Below are positions 8,977-16,987 of a stretch of DNA of 64,000 nt, piece after piece (the stretch's first letter is position 1; each line of letters begins with the position of its first letter). Both the position numbers and the translations under genes were made by a program. The notes beneath the pieces were generated by a model. It saw only the letters and a list, made by a program, of their open reading frames with translations. It made no database searches and was not told the origin of the DNA. Origin of the DNA: Bordetella pseudohinzii (GTDB lineage Bacteria > Pseudomonadota > Gammaproteobacteria > Burkholderiales > Burkholderiaceae_B); assembly GCF_000657795.2 (NCBI RefSeq), contig NZ_JHEP02000001.1, forward strand, positions 310,001 through 374,000. The letters are read 5' to 3'.

Positions 8977-10038
8977 TCAGCGCATGACCCAGCGATCGAA
9001 TCGCTGGTTCAATTCCTGCAATTGCGGCGTGAGCTTGGCGAAATCCTGCTGCACGGTCTTGGCGTAATTCTCGGGATACGTTGGCATGTAGCGCGCGGCG
9101 TCTTCCGGGATGTGGGCGAATACCCGCTGGTCGATCGGACTGTAGTCCGCATCCATGCAAAAGCCGGCCAGCCGCTCCGCGCGCAGCGCCGACGCGATGA
9201 AACGCCAACCGGCTTTCGCGCGCGGCGATCCCTTGGAGACTACCCAATAGGCCTGGTCGATCTGGGCCTGGTTCCACACGATCTCGATGGGCACCCCTTC
9301 CTTGGCCATGTGCACGGCACGTCCGTGCCAGATGCCCATGGCGGTCACTTCGCCATCGCGGAGCAGCTGATACGACTGCTGCCCCTGGGTCCACCAAACC
9401 CGGATGTCGGGCTTAATGCGGTCCATCGACGCAAAAGCGCGATCCAGGTCCAGGGGATAGAGGTCCGCGGGCGCAACGCCATCGGCCATGAGTCCCAGCG
9501 GCAATACCCTGGCGGCATAACGCTGCAGGCTGCGCGAGCCGGGGTAGGTTTTGACGTCCCAGAACTGGGCCCAGTTCTGCGGCCCTTCTTTCAGTTTGTC
9601 TTTTCGATAGGCGATCAAGGTGGCGAAAACATGCGAACCGATGCCGTTGCCGAGGCGCTGGCCTGGCGCCAGCGACCCCACGTCCACGATACTCTCGTCT
9701 ATGGGTTCGATCAGGCCGGCGCGCTCGGCGCGTATGAGTTCCGAACCGCTAATGGCCGTCACGTCGAAGTCGTAGACGCCCGTCTTCGCCTGGGCTGCCA
9801 GCCGTGCATAGGAAACGGGAGAGACAGTGCGTATCGGGATGCCCGTCTCCTTGGTAAAGGGGTCGAACAGGTGCGCCTGCGCGGCCCTGTCCCAGATCCC
9901 GCCCCAGGTATTGACGAACAAAGGATCCTGCGCGCGCGCCGTGGACACGTAGGGCGACAACGCCATGCCCAGCGCCGCGGCGCCCAAACGCTTGACCGCC
10001 GAGCGGCGCGCGGGATCGGCCAATGTACTTTGTGTCAT
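8977..10038 (-). CDS. Periplasmic substrate-binding protein 1 (PotD-like)
   Basis: A 353-residue extracellular solute-binding protein. The leader contains a twin-arginine (RRSAVKRLG) before a hydrophobic stretch ending in ARA, so Tat export is likely. The mature protein begins QDPLFVNTWGG, typical of the PotD-like family. The start at 10038 is set by GAGGGGG about 8 nt upstream. Its neighbour at 10080-11141 has the same length and near-parallel sequence (shared stretches such as VWWTQGQQSYQLL/TWWSQGQQSYQLL and VVSKGSPRAKAGW), so the two are tandem paralogues serving one permease pair. They may widen the substrate range. Confidence 0.92.
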   Translation of the reverse strand: MTQSTLADPARRSAVKRLGAAALGMALSPYVSTARAQDPLFVNTWGGIWDRAAQAHLFDPFTKETGIPIRTVSPVSYARLAAQAKTGVYDFDVTAISGSELIRAERAGLIEPIDESIVDVGSLAPGQRLGNGIGSHVFATLIAYRKDKLKEGPQNWAQFWDVKTYPGSRSLQRYAARVLPLGLMADGVAPADLYPLDLDRAFASMDRIKPDIRVWWTQGQQSYQLLRDGEVTAMGIWHGRAVHMAKEGVPIEIVWNQAQIDQAYWVVSKGSPRAKAGWRFIASALRAERLAGFCMDADYSPIDQRVFAHIPEDAARYMPTYPENYAKTVQQDFAKLTPQLQELNQRFDRWVMR

Positions 10039-10079
10039 GATGGTACCCCCTCGAAATAGGTTCTCTTTTGCTTTGTGGC

Positions 10080-11141
10080 TCAGCGCAATACCCAGCGGTC
10101 GAATCGGCTTGTCAGCGCATTGAGCTGCGGCGCCAGAGCGGCGAAATCCTGCTCGATGGCTTGGCGGTAGTTGGCGGGATAGGTCGGCATGGCGACCGCG
10201 CGCGCCTGCGGGATGTGCTCGAACACTCTTGGATCCGCCGGGCTGTAGCCGCCCAGCATGCAGAACTGCGCTGCGCGTTCGGCGCGCAGGATGGATGCGA
10301 TGAACTGCCAGCCTGCCTTGGCGCGGGGCGACCCCTTGGATACCACCCAGAACCCGCGGTCCATCTGCTGCTGATTCCAGGTGAAATCCACCGGCGCGCC
10401 ATCGCCCATGAGCTGCTGGACCCGGCTGTGCCACATCCCGATGGCGCTCACCTCGCCGCCTCCGAGCAATTGATACGACTGCTGCCCTTGCGACCACCAT
10501 GTCCGTATGCTGCTCTTGATGCGGTCCAGGGAACCGAAACCCCGGTCCAGATCCAGCGGATAAAGATGATGGGTATCCGCACCGTCGGCAACCAGGGCCA
10601 GGGGCACGACCCGGGCGGCGTAGCGCTGCAGGCTGCGCCCTCCGGGGAACTGCTGCGTATCCCAGAACTCAGGCCAGGACTGCGGCGGCTGCTGGAACTT
10701 GTCCTTGCGCCAGGCGATGACGGTCGAGAAGGCCATGACCGCGATACCGTTGCCGATAACCTGCCCCGGCGCCAACGATTGCACGGCGACGATGCTGGTA
10801 TCTATGGGTTCCAGCAGGTCGGCATCGATGGCCCGCATGAGCTCGCTGCCGCCGATTTCCGTAACGTCGAATTCGTACACACCCGTGCGCGCCTGCGAAG
10901 CCAGGCGAGAAAAGGAAACCGGGGAAACCGTGCGGATGGGAATGCCGGTATCCCTGGTAAAAGGCTCGAACAGGCTCTGTTGCGCCGCCTTGTCCCAAGG
11001 ACCTCCCCAGGTGTTGATAAACAGCGGCTCGGCGGCCCGGGCGGGCCTGGCCCAAGGCGCCGCTGCGAGCGCGGCCGCGGCGGCCGCTCCCTTCAAGAGG
11101 CTGCGCCGGCTTCGAGAATCCGAAAAAAAGGCTTTGCTCAT
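10080..11141 (-). CDS. Periplasmic substrate-binding protein 2, tandem paralogue
   Basis: A 353-residue PotD-like solute-binding protein with a strong Tat leader (SRSRRSLLKG, then an Ala-rich core, cleavage near ARA). The mature start AEPLFINTWGG parallels binding protein 1. The ATG at 11141 overlaps the amidohydrolase stop as ATGA. It shares SLQRYAARV, SYQLL and SKGSPRAKAGW blocks with its neighbour, while the regions around residues 180-260 differ more, as expected if ligand preference has diverged. Position between the hydrolase genes and the transporter supports a role in delivering a compound for intracellular cleavage. Confidence 0.92.
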   Translation of the reverse strand: MSKAFFSDSRSRRSLLKGAAAAAALAAAPWARPARAAEPLFINTWGGPWDKAAQQSLFEPFTRDTGIPIRTVSPVSFSRLASQARTGVYEFDVTEIGGSELMRAIDADLLEPIDTSIVAVQSLAPGQVIGNGIAVMAFSTVIAWRKDKFQQPPQSWPEFWDTQQFPGGRSLQRYAARVVPLALVADGADTHHLYPLDLDRGFGSLDRIKSSIRTWWSQGQQSYQLLGGGEVSAIGMWHSRVQQLMGDGAPVDFTWNQQQMDRGFWVVSKGSPRAKAGWQFIASILRAERAAQFCMLGGYSPADPRVFEHIPQARAVAMPTYPANYRQAIEQDFAALAPQLNALTSRFDRWVLR

Positions 11142-12094
11142 GCCGGCGTTCCCGTCTGCAGCGCGCGCTCGCCCCTCGCGGACAACCGCGGGAACAGGGC
11201 CTGCGCATTGCCGCGCGATATCGCTTCGCGCTGCGCCCCGTCCAGCGGACAAGCGTCCAGCAAGCGGGTGAAATGGTCTACCCGGCTCGCCGAGGCATGC
11301 GGAAAATCGCTGCCGAAAGTGATCTTGTCCGGATCCGCGAAGGCCAACAGACAGGCAAGCGCGTAAGGGCTGGAGGACAAGGCCGTGTCGAAGTAGAAAC
11401 GGCGCAGATTCGCCAAGCCGGCCTCGTGGTCTCCATCCGGGGAACACTGGCGAGCCATCCGTTCGGCGGCATAGGGCAGGAATCCCCCCGCGTGCGACAG
11501 GATGATCTTGAGATCGGGAAAACGCTGCATGTACCCGGCTCTCGCCATGTTGATCGCCGCGCGCGTGGTATTGAGCAAGAAGTCCGCCGCATGACCCGGT
11601 ATGCCGGGCAGCTCCGGAGCCGGAAGCTCATTGGGATGCACCAGCACGACCGCCGCGCGGCGGTTCAGCTCCGCCATCAAGGGGTCCCATGCGGCCTGGC
11701 CCAGATAGGCATTGCCCACATTGCTCATCAGCACTACGCCGTCCGCCCCCAGCACGTCCAGCGCGTAGACCGCCTCTTCGATAGCCCCGGCAACGTCCGG
11801 CAAGGTCAGCGTGGCGAAGAAACCGAAACGGTCCGGCCGCGCCGCGACGACTTCGGCCGTGTAGTCATTGACCTCCCGCGCCTTGATGCGCGCCTCGCGG
11901 TCGTCGCCCAGATGCACGCCGGGTGTGGACACGGAGAGCACGGCCGAAGCAATACCCTGGCGGTCCATCAGTTCCAGGGCGATGGCAGGCGACCAGCGCG
12001 GATGCGGCATGCCGGGTATACCGTTATCGGTCAACCACGCCGCGTAGGCGGCGGGCACAATATGCTGATGCGTATCGATGCGGGCAAGCGTCAC
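11138..12094 (-). CDS. Amidohydrolase-2 family metal enzyme (ACMSD-like)
   Basis: A 318-residue TIM-barrel metal-dependent hydrolase or decarboxylase. Metal ligands are visible as DTHQH near the N-terminus, LVHPNE in the middle, SHAGGFLPY and TFGSDFPHAS. This pattern fits the ACMSD-like branch, whose members decarboxylate or hydrolyse ring-cleavage products and lactones. The start is a GTG at 12094 with AAGGAA 8 nt upstream. A longer frame to 12250 would run into the preceding peptidase gene. It lies between the M28 peptidase and the binding proteins in one operon. The substrate cannot be told from sequence. Confidence 0.88.
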   Translation of the reverse strand: MTLARIDTHQHIVPAAYAAWLTDNGIPGMPHPRWSPAIALELMDRQGIASAVLSVSTPGVHLGDDREARIKAREVNDYTAEVVAARPDRFGFFATLTLPDVAGAIEEAVYALDVLGADGVVLMSNVGNAYLGQAAWDPLMAELNRRAAVVLVHPNELPAPELPGIPGHAADFLLNTTRAAINMARAGYMQRFPDLKIILSHAGGFLPYAAERMARQCSPDGDHEAGLANLRRFYFDTALSSSPYALACLLAFADPDKITFGSDFPHASASRVDHFTRLLDACPLDGAQREAISRGNAQALFPRLSARGERALQTGTPA

Positions 12095-12125
12095 GATGGA
12101 TTTCCTTGGATTGCCGGCCCGAAAT

Positions 12126-13850
12126 TCAGAGCACGGACTCGATGATCTGGAGCGCATCCCTCGCCGCGTCGGCCACGCGGTTGCGGGTGCGCCAAAACTC
12201 GGTTTCCCTGCGCCACCGCAGCGGGCCAGGCTCCAGCGCGTGCCACTCATGCAGGTCGTGCAACCCGGGCAGCAAGGTGCTCTGGGCGCTCAGGCCGTAG
12301 GGATCATGGCCATAACGGCCGCAGGCGCTGGACTCCAGGTTGATCAGCAAGCGGCTAAGCCGCTTTTGCGCGTCGTCCAGCCGCTCGATACGTCCGTCAC
12401 TGGGATGGCCGTTGCAGGCCTGGACCGCCTGCGCCAAACCGCCGGCCCTATCGGCCAAGCGATCCAGGCCGGCAGCCAGCGGCAGCAACTCCAGGGGATC
12501 GCCCGCGCCCGCCAACGCTCGCAGGCGTTCGGCCAGGCCTAGGGCCACGTCCGAGAAGTCGAAGGGCAATAGCGGCAGCGTGCACAAGCCCCAGAGATAA
12601 GACGCGTAGGCATGCATATGCCGTTCCAGGCTGGCGAAATCGACCTTGTCCAGCGTGTTGCTGGCCGTGTGGTGCCACCAGCCGAAAGGCGCGTTGGCAT
12701 TGGCGCTCAATACCTGCGGCGAATACGAGGCCAGCCCGGCCAGCATGGGTATGCCCAACCCGAAAAAGGAAGCATCGCCAATCTTGGTGGAACGGCGCCA
12801 ACTGCGTTCGGTGTCCTGAAAAAGCCGGGCATCGCAATCCTGGACATAGCGGCGTAGCTGCGTATTCGAATGGCTGCTCCAGCGCGTCGCCCCAAGGCAG
12901 CCGGGCTGGTCGATCTGAAGATAAGCCACGGCGTGATCGCGCAGCCTCTCCCAGTTGCGATCCGCATAATGCGCCGAACTGAGCATCCCTCCCGTCTCGT
13001 GTCCTTCCCAGAAGGCGAAGACCAGCCCCCGGCGCAGCTCGGTACGCTGCGCACCGAACAAGCGCGCCAGTTCCAGCAGACAGGCGCTGCCCGTGGCATT
13101 ATCCGTCGCCGACGGCCCTTGCCAGGAGTCCTGGTGGCCGCCGGCGATGACGAAATCCCGGCCCTGCCCGCCAAGTTCGCCCACGGTGTAATGCACGATG
13201 CGCCAGTCATTATCGGGCCGCACATGCAGGCGCAGCGCCAGCGGCCGGGCTTTGAGCCTGGCCAGCAGATCCAGACCGTCGCGGCGCGAAATTCCGGCCG
13301 CGGGCAAGGCTGCCTCCAGGTCTTCCATATCATGCTGGCTGGCGGGATTGCCCCAGATGCTCTTGACGGACCCATAGGGCAAGGCATCGCCCGCGTCGCT
13401 TCCCCAGTTAATGGTAATAAGGCCGACGGCGCCCGCCGCGCGGGCAAGCCGATGCTTCTCGGGACGCGAGGGCGGCAGGCCCAGATCGACGAGCGCAATC
13501 TTGCCGGCCACTGCCGCCCGCTCCAGCTCTCCGGACGTGCCGCCCCCGGCGTAGACGACCTCCGCCAGCAGGCCGGTGGAAGGCGTCTGGCCGCAATGCG
13601 CGCACGTCTGCAATACGTAGCGCAGGCCCTCCCCCTCCAGGCGGGCGGGACCAGGCACGCTGACCAGACCCGGCGTAGCAACCACGCGCGCATCGACGCC
13701 CGCCTGCGCCAGGCGATCGGCGCTGTAGCGCGCCATCTCCGCGCCCGCGTGTGTGCCGGCCAGACGGGTGGGGATGTGCTGGCTGATGTGCTCGACATCG
13801 CGGCGCAATGCCGCCATATCGATCTGCTGGAGCAAGCGCAGGCGATCCAT
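12126..13850 (-). CDS. M28-family zinc aminopeptidase/carboxypeptidase-like protein with PA domain
   Basis: A 574-residue protein with no obvious signal peptide. A PA-type insert (about residues 95-190) is followed by the M28 catalytic core: metal/catalytic motif GGHQDSWQGPSATDNATGSA, then FAFWEGHETGGMLSS carrying the Glu general base region, and a late His in GWWHHTASNTLDKVD. A C-terminal helical extension (about 430-574) is reminiscent of the dimerisation domain of glutamate-carboxypeptidase-II relatives. It begins 3 bp after the stop of the phosphotriesterase-like gene, so the two are translationally linked. The likely task is removing an amino-acid or amide-linked group from an imported substrate in the cytoplasm. 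Confidence 0.88.
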   Translation of the reverse strand: MDRLRLLQQIDMAALRRDVEHISQHIPTRLAGTHAGAEMARYSADRLAQAGVDARVVATPGLVSVPGPARLEGEGLRYVLQTCAHCGQTPSTGLLAEVVYAGGGTSGELERAAVAGKIALVDLGLPPSRPEKHRLARAAGAVGLITINWGSDAGDALPYGSVKSIWGNPASQHDMEDLEAALPAAGISRRDGLDLLARLKARPLALRLHVRPDNDWRIVHYTVGELGGQGRDFVIAGGHQDSWQGPSATDNATGSACLLELARLFGAQRTELRRGLVFAFWEGHETGGMLSSAHYADRNWERLRDHAVAYLQIDQPGCLGATRWSSHSNTQLRRYVQDCDARLFQDTERSWRRSTKIGDASFFGLGIPMLAGLASYSPQVLSANANAPFGWWHHTASNTLDKVDFASLERHMHAYASYLWGLCTLPLLPFDFSDVALGLAERLRALAGAGDPLELLPLAAGLDRLADRAGGLAQAVQACNGHPSDGRIERLDDAQKRLSRLLINLESSACGRYGHDPYGLSAQSTLLPGLHDLHEWHALEPGPLRWRRETEFWRTRNRVADAARDALQIIESVL

Positions 13851-13853
13851 GTG

Positions 13854-14888
13854 TCAGAACGCCAGCAGGCGCTGGGGATTGTCCACCAGCATGGTGTCGA
13901 GATCTGCGCTGCGGAATCCCTTCTTCTCCAGGCGCGGCAGGAAATCGGTGTAGAGGTAGCCCATCTGCACCTTTTCGTTGAGGAGTTGCGGGTTGAGTTC
14001 CGTGGATCCGCCGCGCGGATTGAAGAACCAGCGGTCGTAGGTAATGACCATCCGGTCCAGATAACCGTCGCTGGCCAGGTCGCACATCAGGTTTGCCAGC
14101 TTTTCGTCCAGCTCGTCCGTATTACCGTGCCGCCAGGGGATGCCCATGTGGTCGATCTGCACCGTCGCGCCCCGGTCGCAGATGTCCTTGATCTGTTGCA
14201 GCGAGCCGTTGACGAAGGCGTGGCCGATGATGATTTTTCCAGGGTCCGCACCCTCATCCACCATGAGCTCGATCTGGTCGATGCCGGGATTGCCGACCGT
14301 GTAGTCGGTGGGGTCCGTGTGCGTATTCACACAGCAGCCCAATGCCTTCTGCGCGCGGCCCGCGCCGCGGATGGCGCGCTCCTCGAACTTGCCCACGCGG
14401 CGCCCGCTGGGCCCGATGGGGCTGGGCCGGGGGTCGACGCTATCCATGCCGGTGGCCACTTTGATGATGCCGGCCTTGATGCCGGTCTTGGTTCCGGCAA
14501 ACACCATGCCGTCAGTGATGTCGCGAATGAAGAACTCGGCGAATTCTTCAATGGATTGCGTGCGCCACCAGTAAGGCAGGCCCAAGTGTTCGGGAAAGAA
14601 TCCCGTGGTGCCGATGATGTTGCAACCCGATTTGAGCGCGACGTCGTGCATCAGCTGGGGGTGGCGGCCGACCTCGCAGGGAGTCAGGTCGACCATGGAC
14701 GTGAAACCGTAGTCCCGCACAGCCGCGCCCAGTTCGGCCGCGATACGCTCGGTGGTTTCGGCCAGATCGAATGCACAGCGATGGTCGACTTCGGAGCCCG
14801 GCGTGCTGTAGAGCAGGTGCTCGTGAGTCAGCGTTCTGCCAAGGGAGGACGGGTCTATGTCACCCGTGACGGTACGGACAATGGCCAT
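13854..14888 (-). CDS. Phosphotriesterase-family hydrolase (PTE/lactonase-like)
   Basis: A 344-residue TIM-barrel protein of the phosphotriesterase-related family. The N-terminal metal motif is TLTHEHLLYS. A conserved mid-region (NIIGTTGFFPEHLGLPYWW) and a later metal-binding His in IIGHAFVNG and QIDHMGIPWRHG are visible. AGGAGA lies 4 nt before the ATG. Most family members are lactonases or act on carboxylic esters; true phosphotriesterase activity is rare. It is the first enzyme gene behind the regulator, 83 bp downstream of it. Confidence 0.88.
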   Translation of the reverse strand: MAIVRTVTGDIDPSSLGRTLTHEHLLYSTPGSEVDHRCAFDLAETTERIAAELGAAVRDYGFTSMVDLTPCEVGRHPQLMHDVALKSGCNIIGTTGFFPEHLGLPYWWRTQSIEEFAEFFIRDITDGMVFAGTKTGIKAGIIKVATGMDSVDPRPSPIGPSGRRVGKFEERAIRGAGRAQKALGCCVNTHTDPTDYTVGNPGIDQIELMVDEGADPGKIIIGHAFVNGSLQQIKDICDRGATVQIDHMGIPWRHGNTDELDEKLANLMCDLASDGYLDRMVITYDRWFFNPRGGSTELNPQLLNEKVQMGYLYTDFLPRLEKKGFRSADLDTMLVDNPQRLLAF

Positions 14889-14971
14889 GCTATCTCCTGC
14901 GAGTTTTATCGGAAAATGAAGCCGGTAGCCGCTCTTGCGCCACCGGGAAAGAGACGGTCCTGGGCTCGCTC

Positions 14972-15679
14972 CTAGCGTGACGGGGCAGCGCCGGACGGCA
15001 GTAAAGAAAAAGAGTTGTCCGCGGCGTTCACATGCGCGGCCATGGCGCGGGCGGCCGCCTCGCCATCCCGCTGCAGAATCGCCTCATAGACCGCGCGATG
15101 CTCCTGGACCGCGGCCGACCGCCGGCCCGGTACCGTGGCCGCCGCGCGCGAATGTTCCTCAAGCACCGTGCGCAGTTCCTCGATGAGCTTGACGAACAGC
15201 GGGTTGCCTGTGGCATGGGCGATGGCCACGTGAAATGCGACATCCAGCTGATTGCGCTTGTAGGCTTCCTCTTCGGTTTCCATCGCATTGATGATCTCGG
15301 CCAGCGTGCCCAGGTCGGCCTGCGACCGGCGTTCCGCCGCGGCGCGCGCCGACGGCACCTCCAGGCAGCGGCGCACCTCGTTGAGCTGCTCCGGCGTGTA
15401 CTGCCCCATCAGCATGGGCGTGGCGACCGTGCGCGAGGCTACGTAACAACCGCGGCCGTTGAGCGTCTTGGTCAATCCGAGGGCCTGCAACCCCACCAAG
15501 GCCTCACGAATGACAGGCCGGCTCACGCCGAAGCTGCGGGCCAGGTCGTTTTCGGAAGGCAGCTTGGAGTCCACTGCCAGTTTGCCCGTTTCTATTAGCG
15601 TAATTAGCCGCGCGCGGACATCTTGCGCGGCGCTGCGCTTAAGGACGGGGGCGAATTCCAAATCATCTACGCGTTGCAT
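14972..15679 (-). CDS. GntR-family regulator, FadR/FCD type
   Basis: A 235-residue regulator. The N-terminal winged helix shows LPSENDLARSFGVSRPVIREAL; the C-terminal FCD ligand-binding domain shows the metal/ligand pattern (LDVAFHVAIAHATGNPL and AVQEHRAVYEAIL). It heads the minus-strand operon and faces the DJ-1 genes. The start codon has no clear ribosome site and lies about 26 nt after the predicted transcription start. An operator CTGTATGACAG lies between that start and the ATG, so autoregulation is likely. Family members usually repress until a carboxylic-acid ligand binds. Confidence 0.93.
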   Translation of the reverse strand: MQRVDDLEFAPVLKRSAAQDVRARLITLIETGKLAVDSKLPSENDLARSFGVSRPVIREALVGLQALGLTKTLNGRGCYVASRTVATPMLMGQYTPEQLNEVRRCLEVPSARAAAERRSQADLGTLAEIINAMETEEEAYKRNQLDVAFHVAIAHATGNPLFVKLIEELRTVLEEHSRAAATVPGRRSAAVQEHRAVYEAILQRDGEAAARAMAAHVNAADNSFSLLPSGAAPSR

Positions 15680-15689
15680 GTCTGTATAG

Positions 15690-15700
15690 CTGTATGACAG
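15690..15700. promoter_or_regulatory. Candidate GntR operator 1, CTGTATGACAG
   Basis: An interrupted palindrome CTGT-ATG-ACAG, 11 bp upstream of the regulator's start codon and just downstream of its predicted -10 box. The same architecture (CTGT-ATT-ACAG) recurs at 15821-15831. FadR-type regulators commonly bind short palindromes with a 3-nt or shorter centre. Assignment to this regulator is inference from position and recurrence. Confidence 0.6.
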
Positions 15701-15711
15701 TTGTTGGACGA

Positions 15712-15740
15712 ATTCTAAACATCGAATTCAATAAAAACAA
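15712..15740 (-). promoter_or_regulatory. Sigma-70-like promoter of the gntR operon
   Basis: Reading the minus strand, TTGTTT (15740-15735), 17 nt of spacer and TAGAAT (15717-15712). Transcription would start around 15705, placing operator 1 over the initial transcribed region. This would drive the regulator and the eight genes behind it. Confidence 0.5.
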
Positions 15741-15790
15741 TAGAACCTAGTGTTTTCACTGAGTTATAGCAAAAAATCACTATCTAGATA

Positions 15791-15819
15791 TTGCCAATCC
15801 TCTTTCTCATCCATACTAT
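15791..15819 (+). promoter_or_regulatory. Sigma-70-like promoter of the DJ-1/C45 operon
   Basis: TTGCCA (15791-15796), 17 nt, TACTAT (15814-15819). Operator 2 begins 2 nt after the -10 box, so a bound regulator would block RNA polymerase. The first start codon follows at 15857. Confidence 0.5.
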
Positions 15820-15820
15820 G

Positions 15821-15831
15821 CTGTATTACAG
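15821..15831. promoter_or_regulatory. Candidate GntR operator 2, CTGTATTACAG
   Basis: The second copy of the CTGT-N3-ACAG palindrome, 131 bp from the first. It sits at the presumed start of the rightward transcript. The matching position at both divergent promoters is the main evidence that one regulator controls both operons. Confidence 0.6.
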
Positions 15832-15856
15832 CTTTACATACAATGAAGAGGAAATG

Positions 15857-16279
15857 ATGAATCAATCCAGCAAAAAGGTAGAGGTATTGCTGCTCCCGGG
15901 CTTCCAGGAACTGGAATTCTGGTATCCAGTGCTGCGCCTACGCGAGGCCGGCGTCGGCGTGAGTGTCGTCGGGCGCGACGACACTCAGACCGTTTTCAGC
16001 CGCCTGGGCTATCCGGTCGTCGCTGAACAGGCGGGCGACGGCGGCGCTGGCGATCTGCTGATCGTCCCCGGCGTCGTGGGAGAGCCTGATGCCGACACGC
16101 GCGAGCGGGCGCTCTCCTCGATCCGCGCGGCCCACGCCCGCGGCGCGCTCATTGCAGCCAGCGGCAGTTCGGTGGCCTTGCTTGCGGAAGCCGGCATGGA
16201 TACGGCCAAGACCATTACCGCCGCCAGCGTGGACGACATGCCCGCATTCATGCAAACCGTGCTGGCCCGGACCTGCTAA
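15857..16279 (+). CDS. Short DJ-1/PfpI-like protein lacking the nucleophile cysteine
   Basis: A 140-residue member of the DJ-1/PfpI fold that parallels the next gene: LLLPGFQELEFWYPVLRLREAG against LAEHQYQELELWYPLMRLREAG (each split here at 20 residues or fewer: FQELEFWYPVLRLREAG, YQELELWYPLMRLREAG). The nucleophile-elbow region reads IAASGSSVALLAEAG where the neighbour has AAICHAGWVLATAG, so the catalytic Cys is replaced by Ser and the following His is lost. About 85 residues of the usual C-terminal part are also missing. ATG 15857 has GAAGAGG 6 nt upstream; ATG 15854 is an alternative. It may be a non-catalytic partner or a decaying duplicate. Confidence 0.75.
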   Translation: MNQSSKKVEVLLLPGFQELEFWYPVLRLREAGVGVSVVGRDDTQTVFSRLGYPVVAEQAGDGGAGDLLIVPGVVGEPDADTRERALSSIRAAHARGALIAASGSSVALLAEAGMDTAKTITAASVDDMPAFMQTVLARTC

Positions 16280-16306
16280 CCCCTGACAGATTGATATAGG
16301 ATCGCC

Positions 16307-16987
16307 ATGAATCTCGCTCAAGCACAAATTGCCGTTCTCGCCGAACACCAGTACCAGGAACTCGAACTCTGGTACCCGCTCATGCGGTTGCGCGAGGCCG
16401 GCTGCAACGTCCTGGTCGTAGGCCCTTCCGATACCCAGGTCTACGGCAGCAAGCTGGGCTATCCCATCGTCGCCGATCTGGCCGCCGAGGAAGCCGATCC
16501 GGCAGATTTCGATGCCGTAATCGTCCCCGGCGGCTTTGCCCCCGAGGGTCTGCGGCGCAATCCCGCCATCGTCAGCCTGGTCAAGGGCATCCACGACCAG
16601 GGCGGGCTCGTCGCCGCCATCTGCCACGCCGGCTGGGTTCTCGCAACGGCCGGCATTGCCCGAGGCCGCAATCTGACATGCGTCTCGCTCATCAAGGACG
16701 ACGTCATCAACGCGGGCGCCAGCTACATCGATCAGCCTGTCGTACAGGACGGCAACATCATTACCTCGCGCCTGCCGGGCGATCTGCCCGAATTCGGCCG
16801 GGCCATCGTGGATTACCTCGTCACCCATCCGTCTACCCGCAGCAGCAACCGCCAACTGCAACCCAGCCGTTCGCGCGGCTTCGCCAGCGCGGCCTACGAA
16901 GCCCCCGCCAAGGTCGTCATGACCGCCCGCGGCAAGGCTTCGGCCAACTACATCATGACAGTCGTCTCCGAGGGAGACGGCAAATGA
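16307..16987 (+). CDS. DJ-1/PfpI-family protein with intact active site
   Basis: A 226-residue protein of the class-I glutamine-amidotransferase-like superfamily. The nucleophile elbow AAICHAGW has Cys followed by His; the upstream Glu occurs in PGGFAPEGLRR. Relatives act as glyoxalases, amidases, hydratases or proteases, so chemistry is not fixed. A roughly 40-residue C-terminal extension (NRQLQPSRSRGF onward) lies beyond the usual core. It ends in an ATGA overlap with the C45 gene, and follows the truncated paralogue by 27 bp. Confidence 0.88.
   Translation: MNLAQAQIAVLAEHQYQELELWYPLMRLREAGCNVLVVGPSDTQVYGSKLGYPIVADLAAEEADPADFDAVIVPGGFAPEGLRRNPAIVSLVKGIHDQGGLVAAICHAGWVLATAGIARGRNLTCVSLIKDDVINAGASYIDQPVVQDGNIITSRLPGDLPEFGRAIVDYLVTHPSTRSSNRQLQPSRSRGFASAAYEAPAKVVMTARGKASANYIMTVVSEGDGK

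Noticed and set aside
12870-14975. Plus-strand open frame of about 701 codons
   Set aside because: It lies opposite the M28 peptidase and phosphotriesterase-like genes, both with intact motifs. The plus-strand product resembles no family.
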